A stretch of DNA of 8,639 bases. It comes from Candidatus Methylomirabilota bacterium (GTDB lineage: Bacteria; Methylomirabilota; Methylomirabilia; Methylomirabilales; 2-02-FULL-66-22). The position numbers were made by a program, and so were the translations under genes. The DNA lies in contig JACQVO010000145.1 of NCBI GenBank assembly GCA_016209725.1, positions 1 to 8,639 on the forward strand, given 5' to 3'. The notes beneath the pieces were generated by a model that was not told where the DNA came from, made no database searches, and saw only the letters and a list, made by a program, of their open reading frames with translations. This document shows, piece after piece, positions 1 to 5,350 of this stretch (its first letter is position 1; every line of letters begins with the position of its first letter).

Positions 1-1
1 C

Positions 2-82
2 AACAACCGCTTTCAGGGGCACGGCTCTGCCACCGCCAGAGCACTCCTGGCCAAGGTGGCGGGGGCCGACCTGGCGCCATGA
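2..82 (+). CDS. C-terminal end of a DUF72-like (YecE-type) protein, partial
   Basis: Only the last 26 codons are in the window; the gene begins upstream. The frame reads NNRFQGHGSATARALLAKV and runs to a TGA at 80-82. DUF72 proteins (TIM-barrel fold, function not established) characteristically end with an NN-x-F/Y-x-G-H/F element followed by a short helix, which this matches. The stop overlaps the start of the following helicase as ATGA, so the two genes are probably co-translated. The call rests on one short motif, and another family with a similar tail cannot be excluded. Confidence 0.6.
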   Translation, partial: NNRFQGHGSATARALLAKVAGADLAP

Positions 83-1407
83 GCAAGGACTTCCTGTCGT
101 TCGATCTTCCGGAACCCGTGATGCGGGGCATCCAGGCCGCCGGCTTCACTGCCTGCACCCCGATCCAGGAGGACGTGCTGCCCATCGCCCTCCGGGGACG
201 GGACGTGGCGGGCCAGGCCCAGACGGGCACGGGAAAGACGGCGGCCTTTCTCATCTCCATCTTCACCCGGCTGCTGCGGGAGCCGGACCGGCGGCCCAAG
301 GGGCTGGCGGGTCCGCGCGCCCTGGTGGTGGCGCCCACGCGCGAACTCGCCGTCCAGATCCATCACGACGCGCAGCTCTTGGGCCGGGAGACCGGCCTGG
401 ACATGCAGGTGGTGTACGGCGGGGTGGACTATCACAAACAGCGGGAGACCCTCCGCGAAGGCGTGGACCTGCTCGTCGGGACGCCCGGCCGGCTCATTGA
501 TTACTTCCGGCAAGGCGTCTATGCCTTGAAGAGGGTCGAGGTCTTGGTCATTGACGAGGCGGACCGGATGTTCGACATGGGCTTCATCAAGGACATCCGC
601 TACCTGACCCGGCAGCTCCCCCCGCCGGAGCGGCGGCAGTCGTTTCTCTTCTCCGCCACCCTGGGGCAGCGGGTGCTCGAGTTGGCGTACGAGTGCATGA
701 ACACTCCGACGATGATCTCGATCGCGCCGGCGCAGATCACGGCCGAGGGCGTGGATGAAGTCCTGTATCACGTCACGAGGGAGGAGAAGTTCCCGCTCCT
801 CCTCGGCCTGCTGGAGCGGGAGAAGGGAAAACGGATCTTGATCTTCACCAACATGAAGCACGAAGCCGAGCGGGTGGCCGAGCGTCTGATCCGCGTCGGC
901 TATCACGCCCGCGCCATCACCGGCAATGTGGACCAGAAGAAGCGGCTGAAGATCATGCAAGGCTTCAAGGAGGGGGGGCTCCACATCCTCGTGGCCACCG
1001 ACGTCGCCTCGCGCGGGCTCCACATCGAAGGGATCACCCACGTCTTCAACTACGACCTGCCGCAGGATGCCGAGGACTACGTCCACCGGATCGGCCGCAC
1101 CGCCCGCGCCGGCGCCTCTGGAAAGGCCATCAGCCTTGCCGATGAGCAGTACGTCCTGTCGCTGGAGGCGATCGAGGAGTTCATCGGTCACAAGATCCCG
1201 GTGGAGTGGGCCGAGGAGGCACTCTATCTGAAGCCGGTTCCCCGTTCGGTCGAGAGGCGACCGGTGCACGGCCCCACGGATCGGCGCGAGGCCGAACCGG
1301 CTGCGGCCGCGCCGGCGGCGCAGGGCGCCCAGCCACGGATGAAGCGCCGGCGCCGGAAGGGTCGGAAACCTGCCGAGGCGCCGCTCCCGCCCATCGGGGA
1401 ACAATGA
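79..1407 (+). CDS. DEAD-box ATP-dependent RNA helicase (RhlB/RhlE-like)
   Basis: This is a 442-residue cytoplasmic RNA helicase that would unwind short RNA duplexes using ATP, in RNA decay, ribosome assembly or cold adaptation. All core motifs are visible in order: the Q motif with FDLPEPV and TPIQ (residues 8-30), Walker A AQTGTGKT ending at K53-T54, PTRELA, TPGRLID, DEAD at 159-162, SAT at 192-194, then in the second RecA-like domain ILIFTN, VATDVASRGL and HRIGRTARAG starting at 336. The C-terminal 60 residues are low-complexity and end in a basic RMKRRRRKGRK stretch, as in RhlB/RhlE proteins where such tails bind RNA. The ATG at 79 is the natural start because it overlaps the upstream TGA and lies a few residues before the Q motif. 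The family is certain; the subfamily is not resolved. Confidence 0.95.
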   Translation: MSKDFLSFDLPEPVMRGIQAAGFTACTPIQEDVLPIALRGRDVAGQAQTGTGKTAAFLISIFTRLLREPDRRPKGLAGPRALVVAPTRELAVQIHHDAQLLGRETGLDMQVVYGGVDYHKQRETLREGVDLLVGTPGRLIDYFRQGVYALKRVEVLVIDEADRMFDMGFIKDIRYLTRQLPPPERRQSFLFSATLGQRVLELAYECMNTPTMISIAPAQITAEGVDEVLYHVTREEKFPLLLGLLEREKGKRILIFTNMKHEAERVAERLIRVGYHARAITGNVDQKKRLKIMQGFKEGGLHILVATDVASRGLHIEGITHVFNYDLPQDAEDYVHRIGRTARAGASGKAISLADEQYVLSLEAIEEFIGHKIPVEWAEEALYLKPVPRSVERRPVHGPTDRREAEPAAAAPAAQGAQPRMKRRRRKGRKPAEAPLPPIGEQ

Positions 1408-1444
1408 GACCCGCATCCACTCGTCCGTCGAGAGGAGACGACCG

Positions 1445-1762
1445 ATGCCCACGAAGGAGGAGCATTTCGGGAAAGGACTCACTCTTTACGGCCAGAACAA
1501 GTACGAGGAGGCCATGGCGGAGTTACAGAAGGCAGTCGGGATGGACCCGTCCTTTGCCGACGCCCACCTGGCTATCGGGCATGCCCTCCACAAGCTCAAA
1601 CGGCTCTCCGAGGCGGTGGTGGCCGTCAAGAGGGCGATCGAGATCAACCCGCAGGAGCCGATGTATCACACCAGTCTCTCCACGGTGTATCGGGACATGG
1701 GCATGATCCCGGAGGCCGAGGAGGAGATGGCCACATCGTTCCAGCTCCAGCCAGGGCACTGA
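1445..1762 (+). CDS. Small tetratricopeptide-repeat (TPR) protein
   Basis: This 105-residue protein is made almost entirely of three TPR units at about residues 6-36, 37-70 and 71-105. The TPR signatures are visible: GLTLYGQNKYEEAMAELQKA, AIGHALHKLKRLSEAV followed by AIEINP, and STVYRDMGMIPEAEEEM followed by LQP. TPRs form helical hairpins that bind other proteins, so a scaffold or adaptor role is likely, with no partner evident. There is no signal peptide. The start is well supported by AGGAGA at 1433-1438, six bases before the ATG. It lies 37 bases after the helicase and may be co-transcribed with it. A long palindrome begins on the base after its stop codon. Confidence 0.88.
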   Translation: MPTKEEHFGKGLTLYGQNKYEEAMAELQKAVGMDPSFADAHLAIGHALHKLKRLSEAVVAVKRAIEINPQEPMYHTSLSTVYRDMGMIPEAEEEMATSFQLQPGH

Positions 1763-1800
1763 CCCGAATTATTCGCGAACTCGTTCGCGAATAATTCGGG
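1763..1800. repeat. Perfect 18-bp inverted repeat directly after the TPR gene
   Basis: Bases 1763-1780 (CCCGAATTATTCGCGAAC) are the exact reverse complement of 1783-1800, with two bases (TC) between them. It could fold as a very stable RNA hairpin and act as a terminator-like or mRNA-stabilising structure, but no T-run follows. It is AT-richer than the genes around it. A related palindrome lies at 1970-2005, which suggests that both belong to one repeat element. Confidence 0.85.
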
Positions 1801-1876
1801 GAATGACCAAATCCCAATGGCAAATGGCCAATTGGGGATGGCTTTTCCGTCACGCTCCTTAACGGCGCGTTGCGGG

Positions 1877-1915
1877 ACCCATCGCACCGCCTGGGGCGGG
1901 CGAGGTGCGATGGGT
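1877..1915. repeat. 12-bp inverted repeat hairpin
   Basis: ACCCATCGCACC at 1877-1888 is exactly complementary to 1904-1915, with a 15-base G-rich loop. It lies inside the palindrome-bounded element. No T-run follows, so a simple intrinsic terminator is unlikely. Confidence 0.75.
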
Positions 1916-1969
1916 GCCCCACCGTCATTGGTCATCCCGCCATGGCGGGATTGGTCATTGGTCATTGAT

Positions 1970-2005
1970 CCGGAGAATTCACGGGTCCGTTCGTGAATTA
2001 TCCGG
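1970..2005. repeat. 14-bp inverted repeat (13 of 14 paired), related to 1763-1800
   Basis: Bases 1970-1983 (CCGGAGAATTCACG) pair with 1992-2005 (CGTGAATTATCCGG) with a single mismatch and an 8-base centre. Read on the minus strand, the outer part resembles the 1763-1780 arm at 15 of 18 positions. This is the second boundary of the repeat element. Confidence 0.75.
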
Positions 2006-2006
2006 G

Positions 2007-2261
2007 CTAATGCGATGGAGGCGGGAGAGGTCGCCAGTCCCTCGTCGCTCGGAGGGACGGCGGCGGTCGGTGGGCCCACGAGGCAGAGGGACAACGTCCG
2101 GAGGCGCTCGTGGGGTGCCGGGTGCGCCCCTTGTGGAATCGCCGCAGACGGGGTACCATCCGACGCCATCACCACTCCGGTTCGCTATGACCAGCAGGGG
2201 TTCACGCATGGGGCTCCCCGGCCACGCCACGCCTGACGGCACCGACCGCTACCGGAGGCGC
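2007..2261 (+). other. Gene-free leader upstream of the aldo/keto reductase
   Basis: There is no convincing gene here, although the frame stays open upstream of the aldo/keto reductase. The clearest structure is a 7-bp hairpin, GTCCCTC (2037-2043) with GAGGGAC (2052-2058). I compared the stretch by eye with T-box, glycine, cobalamin and TPP riboswitch signatures and found none that fits. A promoter must lie here or in the repeat element if the reductase is transcribed separately, but no clear -35/-10 pair was recognised. Confidence 0.4.
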
Positions 2262-3323
2262 ATGGGTGCCCGCATCGCCGAAGGCCACTTCCGTCTGTTC
2301 GACGGGCTCTGGCTATCCTCGATGGGTCTCGGCACATATCTGGGCGATGAGGACGCGCGGACCGACCAGCAATATCATGAAGCGATCACCCGGGCCGTGG
2401 GGCTGGGGTGCAACGTCGTCGACAGCGCGATCAACTACCGGCACCAGCGCAGCGAGCGGGCGGTGGGGGAGGCCCTTGGCTCCCTGGTCCGGTCGGGACG
2501 CGCCGCCCGGGACGAGATCGTCGTGTCCACCAAAGGAGGGTTCGTTCCCTTCGACGGTGCCTATCCGGAGGACCCCCGGGCCTACCTCCAGGAGACGTTC
2601 ATCCGGCCGGGCATCATGCGGCCGGGGGATCTCGTGGCCGGCTGCCACTGCATGGCGCCGACGTATCTGCGCCACCAGTTGGAGCGCAGCCGGCAGAATC
2701 TCGGCCTCGACTGCGTGGACATCTACTACATCCACAATCCCGAGACCCAGCTTCAGGAGGTGTCGCGGGAGCAGTTCCATCACCGGCTGCGCGAGGCGTT
2801 CCGCGCCCTGGAGGATGCCGTCGCCCGCGGCCTGATCCGGATGTACGGCACCGCCACCTGGAACGGGTACCGCCAGCCCCCCACGGCCCGGGACTATCTC
2901 TCGCTGTCGGAAGTCCTGGCACGGGCATGCGAGGTCGGCGGCCCCGGGCATCACTTCAGGGTGATCCAGCTCCCCCTCAACCTCGGAATGCCCGAGGCCT
3001 TGGCGCGCACCAACCAGCGGGTGGATGGAGACTGGGTTCCCGTCGTGGAAGCGGCATCGCGTCTCGGGATCCTCACCGTGGCGAGCGCCTCGATCCTGCA
3101 GGGGCAGGCGGCCCACCACCTCCCCCCGTCCGTGGGAGAGGCGCTCCGGGGTCTGGCAACCGACGCCCAGCGGGCGATCCAGTTCGTCCGATCGACGCCG
3201 GGCCTGGGCGTTGCCCTGGTCGGGATGAAGCAGATCGCCCACGTCGAGGAGAACCTCGCGACCGCCGGCGTGCCGCCCGCCCGCCCGGAGGACCTGCAGC
3301 GTGCGTTGGGCCGTTACGGCTGA
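2262..3323 (+). CDS. Aldo/keto reductase family oxidoreductase
   Basis: This 353-residue cytoplasmic enzyme would reduce an aldehyde or ketone (or oxidise the alcohol) with NAD(P)H on a TIM-barrel fold. The catalytic tetrad of the family is in place: Asp54 in NVVDSAINY, Tyr59, Lys91 in STKGG and His158 in YYIHNPE. GLIRMYGTATWNG and VIQLPLNLG match later barrel strands, and ALVGMKQIAHVEENL matches the C-terminal cofactor-binding end. The length is near the upper end for the family because of an insertion around residues 94-130. The ATG at 2262 was chosen because GGAGG (2254-2258) precedes it and homology begins soon after. In-frame ATGs at 2208 (with AGGGG upstream) and 2187 are alternatives, and the frame stays open to 1905 without family-like sequence. 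The substrate is unknown. Confidence 0.88.
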   Translation: MGARIAEGHFRLFDGLWLSSMGLGTYLGDEDARTDQQYHEAITRAVGLGCNVVDSAINYRHQRSERAVGEALGSLVRSGRAARDEIVVSTKGGFVPFDGAYPEDPRAYLQETFIRPGIMRPGDLVAGCHCMAPTYLRHQLERSRQNLGLDCVDIYYIHNPETQLQEVSREQFHHRLREAFRALEDAVARGLIRMYGTATWNGYRQPPTARDYLSLSEVLARACEVGGPGHHFRVIQLPLNLGMPEALARTNQRVDGDWVPVVEAASRLGILTVASASILQGQAAHHLPPSVGEALRGLATDAQRAIQFVRSTPGLGVALVGMKQIAHVEENLATAGVPPARPEDLQRALGRYG

Positions 3324-3409
3324 CGGCCTGCCCGGGTCGGCCGGGCCTGAATCCGGCGGGCCGGGTTTCGCTCCTGCATCGGGCAGACAATGAAGAACGG
3401 GACACACGG

Positions 3410-3769
3410 ATGAGTCCGGCAGTCTCCACGAATCCCAGCGAGATTACGGTCAGCCGCGAAAAGCGCGAAATGCACGTCCGCTGGCAGGACGGCCACGAGA
3501 GCGTGTACGGGTTCGACCTGCTGCGCCAGGAATGCCCGTGCGCGCTGTGCAACGATCAGCGGGGCAAACAGGCCACTGCCGGCGGCCCGGGCCTCGTGGT
3601 CGTGAGCGGTCCGATCCTCAAGGCGGGCGACGTCCAGGTCACCGAGGCGAGGCCGGTGGGGCGCTACGCCATTAACTTCGTGTGGAGCGACGGCCACGAC
3701 ACCGGGATCTACTCCTACACCTTCCTGCGGGAGGCATGTCCGTGTCCGGCCTGTCGCGGAAGCCGGTGA
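3410..3769 (+). CDS. DUF971 (GBBH-like N-terminal domain) protein
   Basis: This 119-residue protein belongs to the DUF971 family, the small metal-binding domain also found at the N terminus of gamma-butyrobetaine hydroxylases. Two similar halves are visible. WQDGH at residues 25-29 is followed by LRQECPCALC (Cys42, 44, 47). WSDGH in the second half is followed by LREACPCPAC (Cys110, 112, 115). Each CPCxxC could bind zinc or an iron-sulfur cluster. Stand-alone members are of unclear function, though some occur beside Fe-S assembly (Mrp-type) genes. The start has only a weak ribosome-binding site, but conserved sequence begins about 10 residues later. The gene sits 86 bases after the aldo/keto reductase and 16 bases before the DsbA-like selenoprotein, with a junction hairpin covering its stop codon, so it is probably translated together with that gene. 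Confidence 0.88.
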   Translation: MSPAVSTNPSEITVSREKREMHVRWQDGHESVYGFDLLRQECPCALCNDQRGKQATAGGPGLVVVSGPILKAGDVQVTEARPVGRYAINFVWSDGHDTGIYSYTFLREACPCPACRGSR

Positions 3770-3786
3770 CTTCCCGGGTGAAGTCA
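3767..3786 (+). promoter_or_regulatory. Junction hairpin over the DUF971 stop and the DsbA ribosome-binding site
   Basis: TGACTTC (3767-3773) pairs perfectly with GAAGTCA (3780-3786) around a six-base loop. The stem includes the DUF971 stop codon at one end and the A of the next ATG at the other. The loop and second arm hold GGTGAAG, the only ribosome-binding-site candidate for the DsbA-like gene. Ribosomes ending on DUF971 would open it, so translational coupling is a reasonable inference. Confidence 0.5.
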
Positions 3787-4460
3787 TGACGCTGCCCATC
3801 ACGGTCTATTCGGACTATCTGTGACCCTGGTGCTACAGCGCGGCGGTCCGCCTGCGCCGGCTGCACGCGGAGTGTGCCGATCGGGTCCAGGTGGTCAACC
3901 GGAATTTTATCCTGGTGCCGGAGGATCGGGACGACCGGAGCTTCAGCGACTACCACCGGGCTCACCGCCACGCCGCCGGCGTCCAGGACACGGATTCGCC
4001 CGTGTTCCAGATCCCGGCGGCCGGGGATCGATATCCCCGCTCCAGCCTGCTCGCGCTGGAGGCGGCGACGTGGGCTCGGGAGGCTCAGCCTGCGGTGTTC
4101 CCGGCATTCGACCTGGCGCTTTTCGAGGCGTTCTTCGGCCGAACTGAGGATATCAGCGATCCGGAGGTTCTGACCCGCCTCGGGGCATCGGTGGGACTGG
4201 ACCCGGCTGCGCTCCGGGCGGCCCTGGTCACAGGGCAGTATCGTCCCATGGTGTTGCGGGAGTATCTGGAGGCGACGAATCAGGGGATCCACGGCATCCC
4301 GACGATCCTGATCCCCGGGCAGGCTCCCATCGTCGGCGCAGTCCCCTATGCCGATCTGAAACGGGCCGTGGTGCGTGCCTTCACGGGAGCGCCAGACGGG
4401 CCGCGGGTCGATCCTGGCTCGGGTGCCATCATCCTCCAGGAGGGCAGTGCGCAGTTCTGA
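3786..4460 (+). CDS. DsbA-family selenoprotein (UPWC active site, in-frame UGA as Sec)
   Basis: This is a DsbA/FrnE-like thioredoxin-fold oxidoreductase of 224 residues. From the ATG at 3786 the frame reads MTLPITVYSDYL, then TGA (3822-3824, codon 13), then PWCYSAAVRLRRL. DsbA-like proteins have CPWC or CPxC here after a beta strand ending in D-Y/V, so the TGA replaces exactly the first, nucleophilic cysteine; Cys16 is the partner. The rest is complete: an alpha-helical insertion (SSLLALEAATWAREA, FEAFFGRTEDISDPEVL) and the returning thioredoxin half with cis-Pro172 in GIHGIPTILI, followed by GAVPYADLKRAV. No signal peptide is visible, so it should act in the cytoplasm. A SECIS-like hairpin follows the TGA. 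GGTGA at 3777-3781 is the ribosome-binding site. A caller that does not recode TGA would start at the GTG at 3891 and lose the active site. A nonsense mutation or sequencing error is the alternative. Confidence 0.82.
3830..3866 (+). promoter_or_regulatory. Candidate bacterial SECIS element inside the DsbA-like gene
   Basis: The core stem is GCGC-GGCG (3838-3845) paired with CGCC-U-GCGC (3849-3857), eight pairs with one bulged U (3853) and an apical GUC. Opening the top pair gives a GGUC-type loop like that of the E. coli fdhF SECIS. The outer part can extend through CAGC/GCTG (3836-3839 with 3860-3863) and GTG/CAC (3830-3832 with 3864-3866), in an arrangement that partly competes with the lower core. 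The first loop G (3846) comes 21 bases after the UGA, inside the 16-37 base range described for bacterial SECIS elements. The fold was found by eye and not computed. Confidence 0.6.
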
Positions 4461-4513
4461 CGCTGGACGGGCAATCCGGAGGACCGGGAAAAGATCTGGA
4501 GGGCGAGAACAGC

Positions 4514-4897
4514 ATGAGCCAACCGGGAGGGGGAGGAAAGGTGGGCGGTCGCCGGCCTCGTCGCTTCGGACGAGGACGTCCCGTCGGGCGGGACACCGAC
4601 CGCCGCGATCACCGGCCGCCAAAGAGGCCGGAGCCGGCGGAACCCACAAGTCCGCGGTGGAGCAAGGAAACCGGTCCCAAGGTGTGCCAGAAGTGTGGGG
4701 GCCGGATGTACCCGGCCGACTGGATCTGGCAGCAATACGGCTTATGTCTGGGCTGGCGTTGCGCCAAGTGCAAGGAGAAAGTCCTGGCCCGCTCGCTTCC
4801 CTTCAAAGGCCTGCGCAAGCGGCGGCCCGACCCCGACGAAGTTCGGGATGCCGCCGAGGCGGAGGAACGGCGGGCCGGGACGGAGAAACCGCACTGA
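4514..4897 (+). CDS. Small basic zinc-ribbon protein, function unknown
   Basis: I do not recognise a named family for this 127-residue protein. Residues 1-55 are low-complexity and rich in Gly, Arg and Pro (RRPRRFGRGRPVGRD), strongly basic and probably disordered, as in nucleic-acid-binding tails. Residues 57-86 form a compact zinc-ribbon candidate with CQKCGG (Cys58, Cys61) and WRCAKCKE (Cys83, Cys86); Cys78 is an extra cysteine between the pairs. The C-terminal end is charged and likely helical. GGAGGG at 4498-4503 sets the ATG. It follows the selenoprotein by 53 bases and may share its transcript. The basic tail plus zinc ribbon suggests RNA or DNA binding, which is inference only. Confidence 0.78.
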   Translation: MSQPGGGGKVGGRRPRRFGRGRPVGRDTDRRDHRPPKRPEPAEPTSPRWSKETGPKVCQKCGGRMYPADWIWQQYGLCLGWRCAKCKEKVLARSLPFKGLRKRRPDPDEVRDAAEAEERRAGTEKPH

Positions 4898-4919
4898 ATC
4901 CCCGGGTGGATCGGGGCGG

Positions 4920-4934
4920 CGGGGCGCAGCCCCG
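4920..4934 (+). repeat. Short GC hairpin between two small genes
   Basis: CGGGGC (4920-4925) pairs with GCCCCG (4929-4934) around a GCA loop. No T-run follows, so it is not a clear terminator. It could weakly modulate expression of the following gene. Confidence 0.35.
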
Positions 4935-4963
4935 GGGTTGGGACACGCGGCCCGGAGGACAGG

Positions 4964-5167
4964 GTGCGCATTCGCGTCGAGCAGGTGGAACAGCGGATGG
5001 CGGCGGCAGAGGGGAAGACCCTGGAGGAGGTCTTGGGAGTCTTCGAGGTCTTCGCCAGTGGTTCCCTGACCGACGAGGTGTACGTCCTGGATGATGTGGG
5101 TGGAAAGCGGATCGCCATCGCTCCCACGGATCTCAAGCAGCGCTATAAGCCGCCAGCTCCCGCGTGA
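4964..5167 (+). CDS. Small hypothetical protein (67 residues), GTG start
   Basis: Not a recognised family. The protein is soluble, with no membrane segment and no cysteine. An N-terminal helix (RVEQVEQRMAAAEGKTLEEVL) is followed by a likely beta-rich part (EVYVLDDVGGKRIAIAPTDL) and a Pro-rich end. GGAGGA at 4954-4959, four bases before the GTG, is a strong ribosome-binding site and the main reason to accept the start. Codon composition matches the neighbours. It lies 66 bases after the zinc-ribbon gene, so it may be the last gene of a small operon running from the DUF971 gene. No function can be proposed. Confidence 0.6.
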   Translation: MRIRVEQVEQRMAAAEGKTLEEVLGVFEVFASGSLTDEVYVLDDVGGKRIAIAPTDLKQRYKPPAPA

Positions 5168-5273
5168 ACCCGGAAACCGAACGACGTGCTTCACTGGGGC
5201 TCGGCCGATCACTCAGAAAATGTCGATTGATGAAGGATAAGTATGCGGAGCCGGAGGTCCGAGACGTTATCCT

Positions 5274-5308
5274 GCGTTCGTTATTCGGCGTTCAGCATTC
5301 GATATTGC
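5274..5308. repeat. AT-richer intergenic word repeat (TTC/ATTC periodic)
   Basis: The stretch repeats short words of the form GTTC/ATTC/ATT every six to seven bases (GTTCGTTATTCGGCGTTCAG and following). It stands out from the GC-rich background. Similar low-complexity words are common as dispersed intergenic repeats in uncultured bacterial genomes. The rest of the gap at 5168-5350 shows no gene and no convincing promoter. Confidence 0.4.
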
Positions 5309-5350
5309 AGCATCCTTTGATCTACCCCCTCCTGCTTGAGCGTCACGAGA

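Larger units (their letters stand above)
1763..2006. repeat. Palindrome-bounded intergenic repeat element (possible REP/MITE-like)
   Basis: A stretch of about 244 bases without a credible gene is bounded by two diverged copies of one palindrome (1763-1800 and 1970-2005). Between them lie an inverted repeat ACCCATCGCACC (1877-1888) / GGTGCGATGGGT (1904-1915), a perfect 14-base palindrome CCCGCCATGGCGGG (1936-1949), and tandem GTCATTG words on both sides of it (1924-1935 and 1950-1967). The AT-richer word composition differs from the coding DNA. Short ORFs through it are low-complexity and look spurious. Whether it is mobile or only a dispersed intergenic repeat cannot be told from one copy. 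No transposase and no clear target duplication were seen. Confidence 0.55.

Noticed and set aside
13..1482. Long minus-strand open frame of 489 codons opposite the helicase
   Set aside because: It is a shadow of a high-GC coding gene. The + strand frame holds every DEAD-box motif, whereas the minus frame resembles no family.
2011..2160. Riboswitch or T-box leader before the aldo/keto reductase
   Set aside because: Some stems and a GGGGTGCC/GGTACC-like word were noticed, but the conserved T-box, glycine, TPP and cobalamin sequences are absent.
1905..2261. 119-residue N-terminal extension of the aldo/keto reductase
   Set aside because: It passes through the repeat element, has no family-like sequence, and a ribosome-binding site is present at 2254-2258.
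3330..3346. Intrinsic terminator after the aldo/keto reductase
   Set aside because: A 6-bp GC stem with a five-base loop is present but no T-run follows. In this base composition such stems are expected by chance.
2408..3409. Long + frame upstream of DUF971, open from 2408
   Set aside because: It is Pro/Gly/Arg-rich shadow sequence within the aldo/keto reductase. DUF971-like sequence begins only after the ATG at 3410.
3390..3413. Seven-codon leader ORF ending in ATGA at the DUF971 start
   Set aside because: It overlaps the start neatly, but it is too short, has no codon pattern suggestive of attenuation and could easily be chance.
3822..3824. Genome-wide recoding of TGA (to Gly or Trp)
   Set aside because: TGA is the regular stop for about ten genes here and Trp is encoded by TGG throughout, so only site-specific recoding fits.
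3891..4460. A separate 189-residue protein starting at the GTG at 3891
   Set aside because: It begins in the middle of the DsbA fold, lacks the active site and has no proper ribosome-binding site. The frame upstream through the TGA restores a standard N terminus.
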